Under the pieces are notes generated by a model. That model did not search any database, had not been told where the DNA came from, and worked only from the letters and a program-made list of their open reading frames with translations. Below, piece after piece: positions 1 through 7,686 of a stretch of 64,000 nucleotides of DNA; the stretch's first letter is position 1, and every line of letters starts with the position of its first letter. The stretch comes from Amycolatopsis australiensis. GTDB lineage: Bacteria > Actinomycetota > Actinomycetes > Mycobacteriales > Pseudonocardiaceae. The stretch lies in assembly GCF_900119165.1 (NCBI RefSeq), contig NZ_FPJG01000006.1:7974001-8038000 (forward strand), in the 5' to 3' direction. Both the position numbers and the translations under genes were made by a program.

Positions 1-252
1 GGCGACCAGCGGGTAGAGGCGGCGGGCCTCCTCCGGGTCGAAGGGCGGCACGAGAAAACCCCGGCCCGGCGCCGAAACGAGCAGCCCGCGGTCGGCGAGC
101 CCGATCAGGGCTTCCCGCAGCGGCGTCCGGCTCACGCCCAGCTCGCGCGCCAGGTGCACCTCGTTGACGCGGGCGCCGGCGGCGAGCCGCCCGTCGAGCA
201 CGCGGGTGGTGATCTCCTCGATGAGGTCGCTGCGCAGCGGGGCCCGGGCCAT
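1..252 (-). CDS. GntR-family transcriptional regulator (3' end outside window)
   Basis: The first 84 residues are visible and the gene runs off the left edge. They form the winged helix-turn-helix of the FadR/FCD branch of GntR regulators: two helices, then the recognition segment LARELGVSRTPLREAL at about residues 34-49 and the wing GRGFLVPPF. The effector-binding C-terminal domain is missing from the window, so the ligand cannot be read. The start is the ATG at 252. The gene is divergent from the class V aminotransferase at 298, with only 45 bp between start codons, and that gap holds an inverted repeat. It probably represses itself and the aminotransferase; this is inference from layout. 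Confidence 0.85.
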   Translation of the reverse strand, partial: MARAPLRSDLIEEITTRVLDGRLAAGARVNEVHLARELGVSRTPLREALIGLADRGLLVSAPGRGFLVPPFDPEEARRLYPLVA

Positions 253-266
253 GGCGGCAGTATTGC

Positions 267-288
267 ATACAGAAGAGAGCTACTGTAT
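267..288. promoter_or_regulatory. Candidate GntR operator in divergent promoter
   Basis: ATACAG (267-272) and CTGTAT (283-288) form a perfect 6-bp inverted repeat with a 10-bp centre, in an AT-rich island between the GntR gene and the aminotransferase. The aminotransferase has no clear ribosome site within 15 bases of its ATG, so its transcript may be leaderless and start inside this element. Confidence 0.45.
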
Positions 289-297
289 TCAGTTCAC

Positions 298-1467
298 ATG
301 ACCTTCGACGTCGATCGCGCTCGCCGGGACACCCCCGGCTGCTCCGAAGTGGTCCACTTCAACAACGCCGGTTCCGCGCTGCCGCCGGCCGTCGTGACCG
401 ACACCGTCGTCGAGTACCTTCGCCACGAAGCCCTGGCCGGCGGCTACGAAGCGGCCGCCGAGGCGTCGGACCGCCTGGCCGCGGTGTACGCGTCGGCGGC
501 GAGGCTGGTCGGCGCCGACCCGGACGACATCGCGCTCACCGACAACGCGACCCGCTCGTGGCAGGCGGTGTTCTACGCGCTGCCGTTCGGGCCCGGTGAC
601 CGGATCCTGACCAGCCGTGCGGAGTACGCGAGCAACGCCATCGCGTTCCTGCAGGTGGCCCGGCGCACCGGCGCGGCCGTCGAGGTGATCGGCGACGACG
701 AATCCGGGCAGCTGGACGTCGAAGAGCTGAAGCGGCGCGTCGACAGCGACGTCAAGCTGATCGCCGTCAGCCACGTGCCCACCCAGGGCGGGCTGGTCAA
801 CCCGGCCGAGGAGATCGGCGCGGTCGCCGAGGCGGCCGGCATCCCGTTCCTGCTCGACGCTTGCCAGTCGGCGGGCCAGCTCGACCTCGACGTCTCCCGC
901 CTGAAGTGCGACGCGCTGTCGACGACCGGCCGCAAGTACCTGCGCGGCCCGCGCGGCACCGGCTTCCTGTACGTGCACCCGCGCCTGCGCGAGCGGCTGG
1001 AGCCGGCGATGCTCGACCTGCATTCGGCGAGCTGGGTGTCGCCGGGCGAGTACGTCGTCGACCCGACGGCCAAGCGCTTCGAGGTGTGGGAACGCGACTT
1101 CGCGGCGGTGTTCGGCCTCGGCGCGGCGATCGACTACGCGCTCGGCTGGGGCCTGCCGGCCATCGAAGAGCGCGTCGCTTCCCTGGCCGCGTCGCTGCGC
1201 CAGCGGCTCGCCGACGTCGGCGCGCGCGTGCACGACGTCGGGGCGCGCAAATGCGGAATCGTCACCTTCAGCCTCGACGGCTTCCCCGCCGCGGAGGTCA
1301 AAGCCCGGCTGGCCGAGGCGAACGTCAACACGTCGGTGTCGTCGCGGACGTCGGCGCAGTTCGACTTCACGGCCCGCGACCTGCCGGACATGGTCCGGGC
1401 GTCGGTGCACTACTACAACACCGAAGACGAGATCGATCTTCTCGTGCGGCAGGTGGAAAAGCTCTAG
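298..1467 (+). CDS. Class V aminotransferase-fold PLP enzyme
   Basis: A 389-residue PLP enzyme of the cysteine desulfurase / isopenicillin N epimerase-like fold. The fold-type I signature is clear: FNNAGSALPP near the N-terminus, the cofactor Asp in LLDACQSAGQ (about D187), and the Schiff-base lysine in TTGRKYLRGPRGTGF (about K213). The start is set at ATG 298 because homology-like sequence begins there; an in-frame extension to 154 would run through the promoter and into the divergent regulator. I see no catalytic-loop cysteine that would mark a true cysteine desulfurase, so an epimerase, lyase or transaminase of an amino acid is more likely. Substrate unknown. It is probably controlled by the divergent GntR regulator. 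Confidence 0.85.
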   Translation: MTFDVDRARRDTPGCSEVVHFNNAGSALPPAVVTDTVVEYLRHEALAGGYEAAAEASDRLAAVYASAARLVGADPDDIALTDNATRSWQAVFYALPFGPGDRILTSRAEYASNAIAFLQVARRTGAAVEVIGDDESGQLDVEELKRRVDSDVKLIAVSHVPTQGGLVNPAEEIGAVAEAAGIPFLLDACQSAGQLDLDVSRLKCDALSTTGRKYLRGPRGTGFLYVHPRLRERLEPAMLDLHSASWVSPGEYVVDPTAKRFEVWERDFAAVFGLGAAIDYALGWGLPAIEERVASLAASLRQRLADVGARVHDVGARKCGIVTFSLDGFPAAEVKARLAEANVNTSVSSRTSAQFDFTARDLPDMVRASVHYYNTEDEIDLLVRQVEKL

Positions 1468-2405
1468 AACGCGTTCACGCCGGTCAGCTCCGCCGACACG
1501 GTCCACAGCCGTTCGGCGAGCACCGGGTCGATCGCGTAGTCCTTGACGCCGGTGCGGGCGCCGTCGGCGGGCGCGGGTCCGGCGATGTCGCAGTCTTCGA
1601 GGTAGACGCCACCGAGGCCGTCGAGCTGCGGGGACGTCGCGGCCCACACCTGTGTCGCGGCGCCCTGCTCCGGCGTCTTCGCGCCGCCGGTGACCTGACC
1701 GGACTCGTCGACCATGCCGGCGTCGATCAGCTCCCGGCGGTCGAGGTGGCGCACGAGGTCGGTCAGGATCCGGCCCGGGTGCAGGGCGAACGCGCGGACG
1801 CCGGACTCGCGCGCCAGCTTGTCGAGCTGGACCGCGAAGAGGACGTTCGCCGTCTTCGCCTGGCCGTACGCGAGCCACTTGTCGTAGCCCCGCCGGAATT
1901 CGAGGTCGTCGAAGCGGACCGGGCCGTAGTGGTGGCCGCGCGAGGACACCGACACCACGCGGGCCCCGGGTACGAACGCGGGCCAGAGCCGGTTCACCAG
2001 GGCGAAGTGGCCGAGGTGGTTGGTCGCGAACTGCGCTTCCCAGCCCGGTCCGACGCGGGTCTCCGGCGGCGCCATGATCCCGGCGCCGGCGACGAAGATG
2101 TCGATCCCGCGACCGGCGAACCGCTCGGCGAAGGCGCGGACGCTGCCGAGGTCGGCGAGGTCCAGCTCGTCGACCTCGACGTTTCCGAAGCCCCGCAAGG
2201 CTTCTTCGGCCGTCGCGCGGCGCCGGGCCGGGACGACGACGTGCGCGCCCGCCGCCGTCAGCGCCCGAGTTGTCTCGAGGCCGATGCCGGAGTAGCCGCC
2301 CGTGACGATCGCGAGCTTGCCGCTCAGGTCGATCCCGGCGACGACCTCGGCCGCCGTGGTGGTGGCGCCGAAGCCCGAGCCGATCCTGTGCTGTGGCGTG
2401 GTCAT
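1464..2405 (-). CDS. Short-chain dehydrogenase/reductase (retinol dehydrogenase-like)
   Basis: A 313-residue classical-to-extended SDR. It has the nucleotide motif TGGYSGIG at about 35-42, the structural motif AGAGI near 107 (the usual NNAG is altered), the catalytic Ser in SVSSRG near 153 and YGQAK (Y180, K184). The length and C-terminal segment resemble light-dependent protochlorophyllide/retinol dehydrogenase-like SDRs, which use NADP(H). The gene converges on the aminotransferase and the stop codons overlap by 4 bp. A MerR-type dyad lies just upstream of the ATG. Substrate cannot be inferred. Confidence 0.85.
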   Translation of the reverse strand: MTTPQHRIGSGFGATTTAAEVVAGIDLSGKLAIVTGGYSGIGLETTRALTAAGAHVVVPARRRATAEEALRGFGNVEVDELDLADLGSVRAFAERFAGRGIDIFVAGAGIMAPPETRVGPGWEAQFATNHLGHFALVNRLWPAFVPGARVVSVSSRGHHYGPVRFDDLEFRRGYDKWLAYGQAKTANVLFAVQLDKLARESGVRAFALHPGRILTDLVRHLDRRELIDAGMVDESGQVTGGAKTPEQGAATQVWAATSPQLDGLGGVYLEDCDIAGPAPADGARTGVKDYAIDPVLAERLWTVSAELTGVNAF

Positions 2406-2424
2406 GCCGCCGACGTTAGGTCCT

Positions 2425-2436
2425 GGAGTGAACTCC
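2425..2436. promoter_or_regulatory. MerR-type dyad upstream of the SDR gene
   Basis: GGAGT-GA-ACTCC is a perfect 5-bp dyad 20 bp upstream of the SDR start codon at 2405. Its form is like the operators that MerR-family activators bind between -35 and -10. No MerR gene is adjacent in this window, so the cognate regulator, if any, is elsewhere or lost. Confidence 0.3.
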
Positions 2437-2628
2437 GGCGCAAGTTCGGCCCTTGGGCAGCCGCCGCGCGATCACCAGCTTCCGGATGCGCGCGCCACGC
2501 GCCGGGCAGCGCCCAGCCGAACAGGCGGAGCTCGGCGGCCTTCTCCCGGATGTCGGCGGAAATCTCCGCGCGCACGCTGCCCGGATCGCTGCCCCCACGG
2601 ACCTCGCCGGGCGCGGTAGCTTGGGCCG

Positions 2629-3045
2629 ATGCGCAAGCCGCTCACCGTCGTCATGGCCGCCGTCGCCGCGGCCGTCATGCTGCCCTCGACCGCGTCCGCG
2701 ACACCGGGCAGCGGCGTCACCGGCACGATCCTGGCCCGGAAGACCGCCGGGCACACCGACTACACGCTGCGGGAGATCACCATCCAGCCCGGCGGCTACA
2801 CCGGCTGGCACTTCCACGACGGCACGCTCTACGCGTACGTGAAGGCCGGCACGCTGACGCACAACCTCGCCGACTGCAGCCTCGACGGCGTCTTCGGCAC
2901 GGGCCGCGCGTTCACCGAGAAGCCCGACCAGGTGCACATCGGCCGCAACCTCGGCACGACGCCGCTGGTGCTGGAGGTGCTGTACGTGCTCCCGGCGGGC
3001 AGCCCGCTGTCGGAGGACGCGCCGGACCCCGGCTGCGGTTTCTAG
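2629..3045 (+). CDS. Secreted cupin-domain protein
   Basis: A 138-residue protein with a signal peptide (MRKPLTVVMAAVAAAVMLP, cleavage near STASA-TPG at about 25) and a small cupin barrel. The first cupin motif is PGGYTGWHFHDGTLYAYVKAG, with the metal-type His pair HFH. Such small periplasmic or secreted cupins bind a metal and their activity is usually unknown. It faces the MarR gene and its stop overlaps that gene by 4 bp. Confidence 0.8.
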   Translation: MRKPLTVVMAAVAAAVMLPSTASATPGSGVTGTILARKTAGHTDYTLREITIQPGGYTGWHFHDGTLYAYVKAGTLTHNLADCSLDGVFGTGRAFTEKPDQVHIGRNLGTTPLVLEVLYVLPAGSPLSEDAPDPGCGF

Positions 3046-3506
3046 CTCCCGAACCAGCCCGCGGCGTCCAGGCGGTACGCCGCGGGCCCGACGACCGCGC
3101 GCAGGTCGTTCTCGAGGGCGGCCATCCGCTCGCGACCGACCGTGCGGGCCCAGTCCGCGCGCAGCTCGTCGAAGATGTCGGCCGACTTCCGGAGCGCGTC
3201 GACGCCGTGGCCGGTCAGGCGCACGATCTTGCGGCGCGCGTCGGCCGGGTCGTCGGCGCGTTCGACGTAGCCCAGTGCCTCGAGCCGCTCGACCGTCTTG
3301 CCCGCCGCCTGCTTGGACACGCCCAGCCGGCGGCCGATCTCCGACGCCGTCGCGCCCTGGACGCCGATGGCCTGCATCGCGAACCCGTACGACGGCCGGA
3401 CGTCCGGGTGCCCGCGGCGCGCGAGCTCGGCGTGGAGGCGGTCGATGAGCGTGCGGAACCCGCCGAAGAGCAGGAAGGGCAGCTCGTAGCCCGGCGTGTC
3501 CGTCAT
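3042..3506 (-). CDS. MarR-family transcriptional regulator
   Basis: A 154-residue regulator with a winged helix: helix-turn-helix ATASEIGRRLGVSKQAAGKTVERLEALGYVERADDPADARRKIVRLT at about 52-97, with the DPADARRK wing typical of MarR. It is divergent from the AhpD-like gene at 3581, and the 74-bp gap holds a direct and an inverted repeat (3521-3561). It most likely represses both itself and that gene in response to an oxidant or phenolic ligand; the ligand is inference. Confidence 0.88.
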   Translation of the reverse strand: MTDTPGYELPFLLFGGFRTLIDRLHAELARRGHPDVRPSYGFAMQAIGVQGATASEIGRRLGVSKQAAGKTVERLEALGYVERADDPADARRKIVRLTGHGVDALRKSADIFDELRADWARTVGRERMAALENDLRAVVGPAAYRLDAAGWFGS

Positions 3507-3520
3507 GACCCCTTGCCAAA

Positions 3521-3561
3521 TTCGACAACCAGGTTTACGGTTTCGACAACCACATTGTCGA
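3521..3561. promoter_or_regulatory. Candidate MarR operator
   Basis: The 11-mer TTCGACAACCA occurs at 3521-3531 and again at 3542-3552, exactly 21 bp (two helical turns) apart. The second copy is also one arm of a perfect 7-bp inverted repeat TCGACAA (3543-3549) / TTGTCGA (3555-3561) with a 5-bp centre. The element lies between divergent marR and AhpD-like genes, where a MarR dimer would repress both. Confidence 0.6.
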
Positions 3562-3580
3562 TCCTACGTCTGGAGACGTC

Positions 3581-4126
3581 TTGTTCCCCGATCACACCCC
3601 GGAGTCTGCACCCGCCGCCGCCCGCCCGGCGATGGCGGCCACCGCGAAGAAGTTCGGCCGCGTCCCGGCCGCCGTCGCCCGCCTGGCGAGTTCACCCGAA
3701 CTGCTGAACGGATTCCTGAAGCTCAACGCGATCTACGAGTCCACCACACTGGCGGCGCTGGACCGCGAAGTGCTGGTCATGACGGTCGCCACCCGCACCG
3801 GCTGCCACCTCTGCGTGGCGATGCACACAGCGACCTTGGCGGGCCTGGGCGCTTCGCCGGAGCTCGTGGCGGCGCTGCGGGCACGGTCGGTCCTGCCGGA
3901 GCCGCGGCTGGAGGCGCTGCGGCAGTTCGTGCTCACGGTGATGGACACGGCCGGCGACGTGCCCGCCGAGCAGCTGGCGGCGTTCACCGGCGCCGGCTAC
4001 ACCGCCCGGAACGCACTGGAGGTGGTGCTGGGAATCGGGACGTACACGCTGTCGACGTACGCGAACCGGCTCACGCAGGCGCCGCTCGACGAGGCGTTCG
4101 CCGAGCACACCTGGCACGCGGCCTGA
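3581..4126 (+). CDS. Carboxymuconolactone decarboxylase-family protein (AhpD-like)
   Basis: A 181-residue protein of the CMD/AhpD fold. The redox motif RTGCHLCVAMH carries Cys75 and Cys78 and His82, the arrangement used by AhpD-type alkyl hydroperoxidases. The start is TTG 3581 because GGAG lies 5 bases upstream (3572-3575). A plausible role is thiol-dependent peroxide reduction, controlled by the divergent MarR regulator; many members of this family remain uncharacterised. It abuts the convergent SDR gene without a gap. Confidence 0.82.
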   Translation: MFPDHTPESAPAAARPAMAATAKKFGRVPAAVARLASSPELLNGFLKLNAIYESTTLAALDREVLVMTVATRTGCHLCVAMHTATLAGLGASPELVAALRARSVLPEPRLEALRQFVLTVMDTAGDVPAEQLAAFTGAGYTARNALEVVLGIGTYTLSTYANRLTQAPLDEAFAEHTWHAA

Positions 4127-4702
4127 TCAGCGCGGGACGACGGTGGTGCCGGTCGCGTCGCCTTCGACGAGCGCGCGGTAGGCCTCCGCCACGACGGCCA
4201 CCGGAGTCCCGCCGGTCCGTCCCATCGCCGCGAGGGTTTCGCTGATCCAGCCCGGGCTGACGGCGTTGATCCGCAGACCGCGCGGCAGCTCGGCGGCGGC
4301 CGAGCGGACGAACCCCTCGAGACCGGCGTTGACGAGCGCGCCGAGACCGCTGCCGGGAACGGGCTCGGTGAACGTCCCGCCGGTGAGCGTGATCGAGCCG
4401 CCGTCGTTCAGCCGCGCCGCCGCGCGCCGCACCAGGGCGACCTGGCCGAGCAGCTTGGCGCGCAGGTCGTCGAGGACCTGCGCGTCGGTCAGCTCGGCCA
4501 GTGGCCGCAGCGGCACGTTCGCGGCACAGCACACGACGGCGTCGGCCGCGGTCTCGAACAGCGCGTCGAGCGAGGCGGGGTCGGCCAGGTCCGCGCGGAC
4601 CGGCGAGGTCCGGGAGACGCGGACGAGGTCGTGGCGCGGTTCGAGAGCGGCGGCGACGGCTCGCCCGACGAGCCCGGTGGCCCCCAGCACGATGATCCTC
4701 AC
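4127..4702 (-). CDS. Atypical short-chain dehydrogenase
   Basis: A 191-residue NAD(P)-binding protein with the motif VLGATGLVGRAVA at the N-terminus and SPGW near the C-terminus. The canonical YxxxK active site is replaced by NAGLEGF, as in a small subgroup of short SDR-like proteins, so ordinary dehydrogenase chemistry is doubtful. I place the start at GTG 4702, where the Rossmann fold begins; an ATG at 4783 would add 27 unlikely residues. Function not recognised beyond the fold. Confidence 0.7.
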   Translation of the reverse strand: MRIIVLGATGLVGRAVAAALEPRHDLVRVSRTSPVRADLADPASLDALFETAADAVVCCAANVPLRPLAELTDAQVLDDLRAKLLGQVALVRRAAARLNDGGSITLTGGTFTEPVPGSGLGALVNAGLEGFVRSAAAELPRGLRINAVSPGWISETLAAMGRTGGTPVAVVAEAYRALVEGDATGTTVVPR

Positions 4703-4851
4703 GCGTTCGACGCTAACGGCCGCGGCAACCGGGTTCCGGCGGCAGCCGCTCCGGCCGGCCGATTCATGTGACTCAGGTCTCATTCCGGCCGTGTCCGGCC
4801 GGCGGCGCCTGCTCCGACCCCTGGGTGTTCACCCACGGAGAAGGAGTCGAA

Positions 4852-6297
4852 ATGGACAAGCCGGCCGGACGGCGGGAGTGGCTGGGGCTGACGGTGCTCG
4901 TGCTGCCCACCCTGCTCGTCGCCATGGACATGACGTCGCTGTTCCTCGCGCTGCCCCAGCTCAGCGCCGACCTCGGGGCGAGCGCCACCGAGCAGCTGTG
5001 GATCACCGACAGCTACGGATTCGTCGTCGCCGGGTTCGTCATCACCATGGGCACCCTCGGCGACCGGATCGGGCGGCGGCGCCTGCTGCTGGCCGGGGGC
5101 GGCACCTTCGCGGCCGTTTCGGCCGTGGCCGCGTTCTCCACCAGCCCGGAGATGCTCATCGTGGCGCGCGGCGCGCTCGGGATCGCCGGGGCGACGCTGA
5201 TGCCGTCGACACTCGCCTTGATCACGAACATGTTCCGCGACGGGCGGCAGCGCGGGAAGGCGATCGCGATCTGGGCGACGTGCCAGTTCGCGGGCGGCGC
5301 GGCGGGTCCGGTCCTCGCCGGGTTGCTGCTGCAGCACTTCGCCTGGGGCTCGGTCTTCCTGGTCGCGGTGCCGGCCATGGGCGTGCTGCTGGCGGCCGGC
5401 CCGTTCCTGCTGCCGGAGTTCCGCGCGCCGTCGTCGGGACGGCTGGACTTCGCCGGCGTCGGGCTTTCGCTGGCCGCCGTGCTGCTGATCGTCTTCGGGC
5501 TGAAGCAGCTCAGCACCGGTGAGCTGCTGGTGCCGCTGGCCGCGATCGCCGCCGGCACGGTGCTGGGCACGGCCTTCGCCCGCCGCCAGCTGACCCGGCC
5601 GGAGCCGCTGCTGGACCTGCGGCTGTTCCGGAACCGGCCGTTCACCGCGGTGCTGGTCGCGCTGGTGTTCGCCGGGGTCGCGATGGCCGGGGTCGGCCTG
5701 CTGGTGACGCAGTACCTGCAGAGCGTCCTGGGCTACTCGCCGCTGGCGTCGGCGGTGCTGTTCGCACCGATGGGCCTGGGCGTCGCGGCGGGCACGATGA
5801 CGGCACCGGCGCTGACCCGCCGGACCACCCCGGCCACGGCGATCGCGGGCGGGTTGGCGGTCTCGGCGGCGGGCGGCCTCCTGCTGGCCGGCACGGGCGG
5901 CCTGGCGGCGGTCATGGTGGGCATCGCGGTGCTGGCGCTGGGCACGGGCCCGCTGTTCGCGCTGGGAATCGGCCTGGTGGTGGGCGCGGTCCCCCCGGAG
6001 CGGGCGGGCTCGGCGGCCTCGATGGCGGACACGGGCAACTACCTGGGCGGCTCGCTGGGCATGGCCCTGATCGGCCTGACGGCAACGGCGGTGTACCACG
6101 GAGTGTTCCCGGCGGGCACGACATTGGCCGCGGACGTCACGCGCGCGGAGGTGGCGGAGCAGGCGAAGGACGCTTTCACGATGGCGGTGCATGTGACGGG
6201 TTTGATCGCCGCGGTGCTTTTCGCGGGGCTCGCGGTGCTGGTGCGGGCCATGCGTCCGGCGTCGGCTCCCGCGCCGGAACCGGCAATGGCGAAATGA
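4852..6297 (+). CDS. MFS multidrug exporter, DHA2 family (14 helices)
   Basis: A 481-residue, very hydrophobic transporter. Motif A (GTLGDRIGRRRLLLAGG) sits between helices 2 and 3, and the WITDSYGFVVAGFVITMG segment and motif C-like GGAAGPVLAGLL are typical of EmrB/QacA/SmvA proton-drug antiporters. It acts in the cytoplasmic membrane. AAGGAG at 4841-4846 fixes ATG 4852. No dedicated regulator is beside it; the upstream SDR-like gene is divergent. It ends at a strong bidirectional hairpin. Confidence 0.88.
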   Translation: MDKPAGRREWLGLTVLVLPTLLVAMDMTSLFLALPQLSADLGASATEQLWITDSYGFVVAGFVITMGTLGDRIGRRRLLLAGGGTFAAVSAVAAFSTSPEMLIVARGALGIAGATLMPSTLALITNMFRDGRQRGKAIAIWATCQFAGGAAGPVLAGLLLQHFAWGSVFLVAVPAMGVLLAAGPFLLPEFRAPSSGRLDFAGVGLSLAAVLLIVFGLKQLSTGELLVPLAAIAAGTVLGTAFARRQLTRPEPLLDLRLFRNRPFTAVLVALVFAGVAMAGVGLLVTQYLQSVLGYSPLASAVLFAPMGLGVAAGTMTAPALTRRTTPATAIAGGLAVSAAGGLLLAGTGGLAAVMVGIAVLALGTGPLFALGIGLVVGAVPPERAGSAASMADTGNYLGGSLGMALIGLTATAVYHGVFPAGTTLAADVTRAEVAEQAKDAFTMAVHVTGLIAAVLFAGLAVLVRAMRPASAPAPEPAMAK

Positions 6298-6356
6298 GCC
6301 GACCGGCGCTCCGAATCGGATTTGGCGCCGAACCACTTCGGCGGCACGGAATGGTC

Positions 6357-6397
6357 GGCTCCGGGTGTGCGTTGAACGGTACGCACGCCCCGGAGCC
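6357..6397. terminator. Bidirectional hairpin terminator
   Basis: Left arm GGCTCCGGG (6357-6365) plus GTGCGT pairs with ACGCAC plus CCCGGAGCC (to 6397), with a 1-2 base bulge and an 8-base loop. It lies between the converging exporter and the small membrane gene and can serve both. An outer 8-bp pair at 6297-6304 / 6353-6360 offers an alternative fold. Confidence 0.6.
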
Positions 6398-6411
6398 GGC
6401 CGCCATCTCGG

Positions 6412-6714
6412 TCAGGTGGACGGCTGGTCGTCACGTTGCATGAAGTGGACGATGGCGGCGACCACCACCACGGCCGCCACCGCGGCGGAAATCCACACGA
6501 TCGCCATGCCGATGCCCGACAGCGACGTGGCGGTGCTGCAGGTGGCCCGGTACGTCGAGGAGAGAGCTTTCTCCAGTGTGTGGAAAGTCGTGCCGCACGC
6601 CTGCGCCTGACTGGAATTCTTGGCGTGCATCACGAGCCCGATGATGATCCCCACCACCGCGACGACCAGCACAATCGGGGAGAATTTGATGTATCGCTGA
6701 ATCACGTGCACCAC
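6412..6714 (-). CDS. Small two-helix membrane protein
   Basis: A 100-residue protein of unknown function. Helix 1 spans about residues 12-30 (SPIVLVVAVVGIIIGLVM) and helix 2 about 66-90 (GIGMAIVWISAAVAAVVVV). Between them is a roughly 35-residue loop with two Cys (C40 and C59) that could form an external disulfide. The C-terminus is short and polar. It stands alone, upstream of the low-coding stretch at 6715-7035. Coding is supported by G/C bias at third positions and a plausible topology; no family recognised. Confidence 0.65.
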   Translation of the reverse strand: MVHVIQRYIKFSPIVLVVAVVGIIIGLVMHAKNSSQAQACGTTFHTLEKALSSTYRATCSTATSLSGIGMAIVWISAAVAAVVVVAAIVHFMQRDDQPST

Positions 6715-7035
6715 CTCTGCTGTTTCGACTGGGAAATTATTCGGCCGAGCGGGCCGACTTTCCCACTCCGAGTCGGCCGGAACAGCGAGCCTGTTACACC
6801 GATCGGAAAGACGTGGCTTTTACGAAGCCGGCCGGTTTTCTGTCGGCGGGCAACGGTTTCCGTCGTCGTTGTGCGGCGTTATGCGGGCGGCAGAAAACAT
6901 CAAAGCGACAGTAATGGAACTTTCGCGGCGAATTTACTTTCCCTTGGGCGCGAAGCCAAGCCGGGCAACGTCTTCGCAGCGCCGGAACCCATCCGGCGAG
7001 AAATTCACCGGATGGGTGGGACACGAGCGTGGCGA
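6715..7035. other. Intergenic stretch without a supported gene
   Basis: About 320 bases, lower in G+C than the surroundings. It holds a perfect 8-bp inverted repeat GGCCGACT (6752-6759) / AGTCGGCC (6771-6778), upstream of the small membrane gene, and a hairpin at 6988-7016 just after the tRNA. Short reading frames on both strands lack third-position bias and ribosome sites. Confidence 0.6.
6988..7016 (-). terminator. Hairpin downstream of tRNA-Val
   Basis: CCCATCCGG (6988-6996) and CCGGATGGG (7008-7016) form a perfect 9-bp stem with an 11-base loop, 20 bases past the tRNA 3' end on the minus strand. It has no T run but fits a tRNA-transcript terminator. Confidence 0.45.
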
Positions 7036-7110
7036 TGGTGGGCGCAGCAGGGTTCGAACCTGCGACCGCTCGGGTGTAAACCGAGTGCTCTTCCGCTGAG
7101 CTATGCGCCC
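7036..7110 (-). tRNA. tRNA-Val (anticodon TAC), CCA encoded
   Basis: The minus strand folds into a full cloverleaf. The acceptor arm pairs GGGCGCA with TGCGCCC, and the discriminator A is followed by an encoded CCA (7036-7038). The D arm includes AGCTCAG, the anticodon stem-loop is CTCGG-TTTACAC-CCGAG with anticodon TAC, and the T arm contains GGTTCGAACC. There are 72 bases before CCA and no variable-arm extension. It reads GUA valine codons. Confidence 0.96.
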
Positions 7111-7152
7111 TTCAGGCGGCGGCTCCGCGCACGAAGCCGCCACCGCGAGACC

Positions 7153-7614
7153 TCACGCCAGTTCGGCGACGGCCTTCTTCCAGCCCTGCTGGTCACGCGC
7201 CTCGCCCGGCGCGTTGACCTCGGCGAACCGGACCACGCCGGACTTGTCGATCAAGAACGTCCCGCGGACCGCCAAGCCGGCGTCCTCGTTGAACACGCCG
7301 TAAGCGCGAGCGACCTCGCCGTGCGGCCAGAAGTCCGACAGCAGCGGGAACTGGTAGCCCTCCTTCTCGGCCCACGCCTTCAGCGAGAACGGCGTGTCGA
7401 CCGAGACGCCCAGCACCTGGACACCCTTGTTGTCGTAGTCCGCGAACTCGTCGCGGAGCTGGCACAGCTCGCCGGTGCAGATGCCGCTGAACGCGAACGG
7501 GTAGAAGACCAGCAGCACCGGCTTGTCGCCCCGGAAGGACGACAGCTGCACCGGCTGCTTGTTGTAGTCGTTGAGCGTGAAGTCAGGGGCCTCAGAACCG
7601 ACCTCGACGGCCAT
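7153..7614 (-). CDS. ahpE: Peroxiredoxin, AhpE type
   Basis: A 153-residue thioredoxin-fold peroxidase that reduces hydrogen peroxide, organic peroxides and peroxynitrite. The peroxidatic cysteine is C46 in YPFAFSGICTGEL, with the helix-capping context of the AhpE/BCP class. A second cysteine, C51 (GELCQLRD), sits five residues later; as I recall, mycobacterial AhpE has no Cys there and works as a 1-Cys enzyme, so this version may form an intramolecular disulfide like BCP. ATG 7614 is chosen over an upstream GTG because the conserved sequence starts MAVEVG. The gene lies between tRNA-Val and the DUF3052 gene, as in mycobacteria. Confidence 0.92.
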   Translation of the reverse strand: MAVEVGSEAPDFTLNDYNKQPVQLSSFRGDKPVLLVFYPFAFSGICTGELCQLRDEFADYDNKGVQVLGVSVDTPFSLKAWAEKEGYQFPLLSDFWPHGEVARAYGVFNEDAGLAVRGTFLIDKSGVVRFAEVNAPGEARDQQGWKKAVAELA

Positions 7615-7686
7615 ACCGCGTTTCCTCTCCCGAACGGACACGTGCCTGCGACGACAACCCTATCGTGTCCGCCCGGCGGGACCTGT

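Noticed and set aside
2402..2598. Minus-strand frame overlapping the SDR start as ATGA
   Set aside because: It begins at a weak GTG, loses third-position bias after about 40 codons, and competes with another frame in the same short gap; I cannot support a gene.
4703..4783. N-terminal extension of the atypical SDR to ATG 4783
   Set aside because: The added 27 residues are not fold-like and would fill the divergent promoter of the MFS gene.
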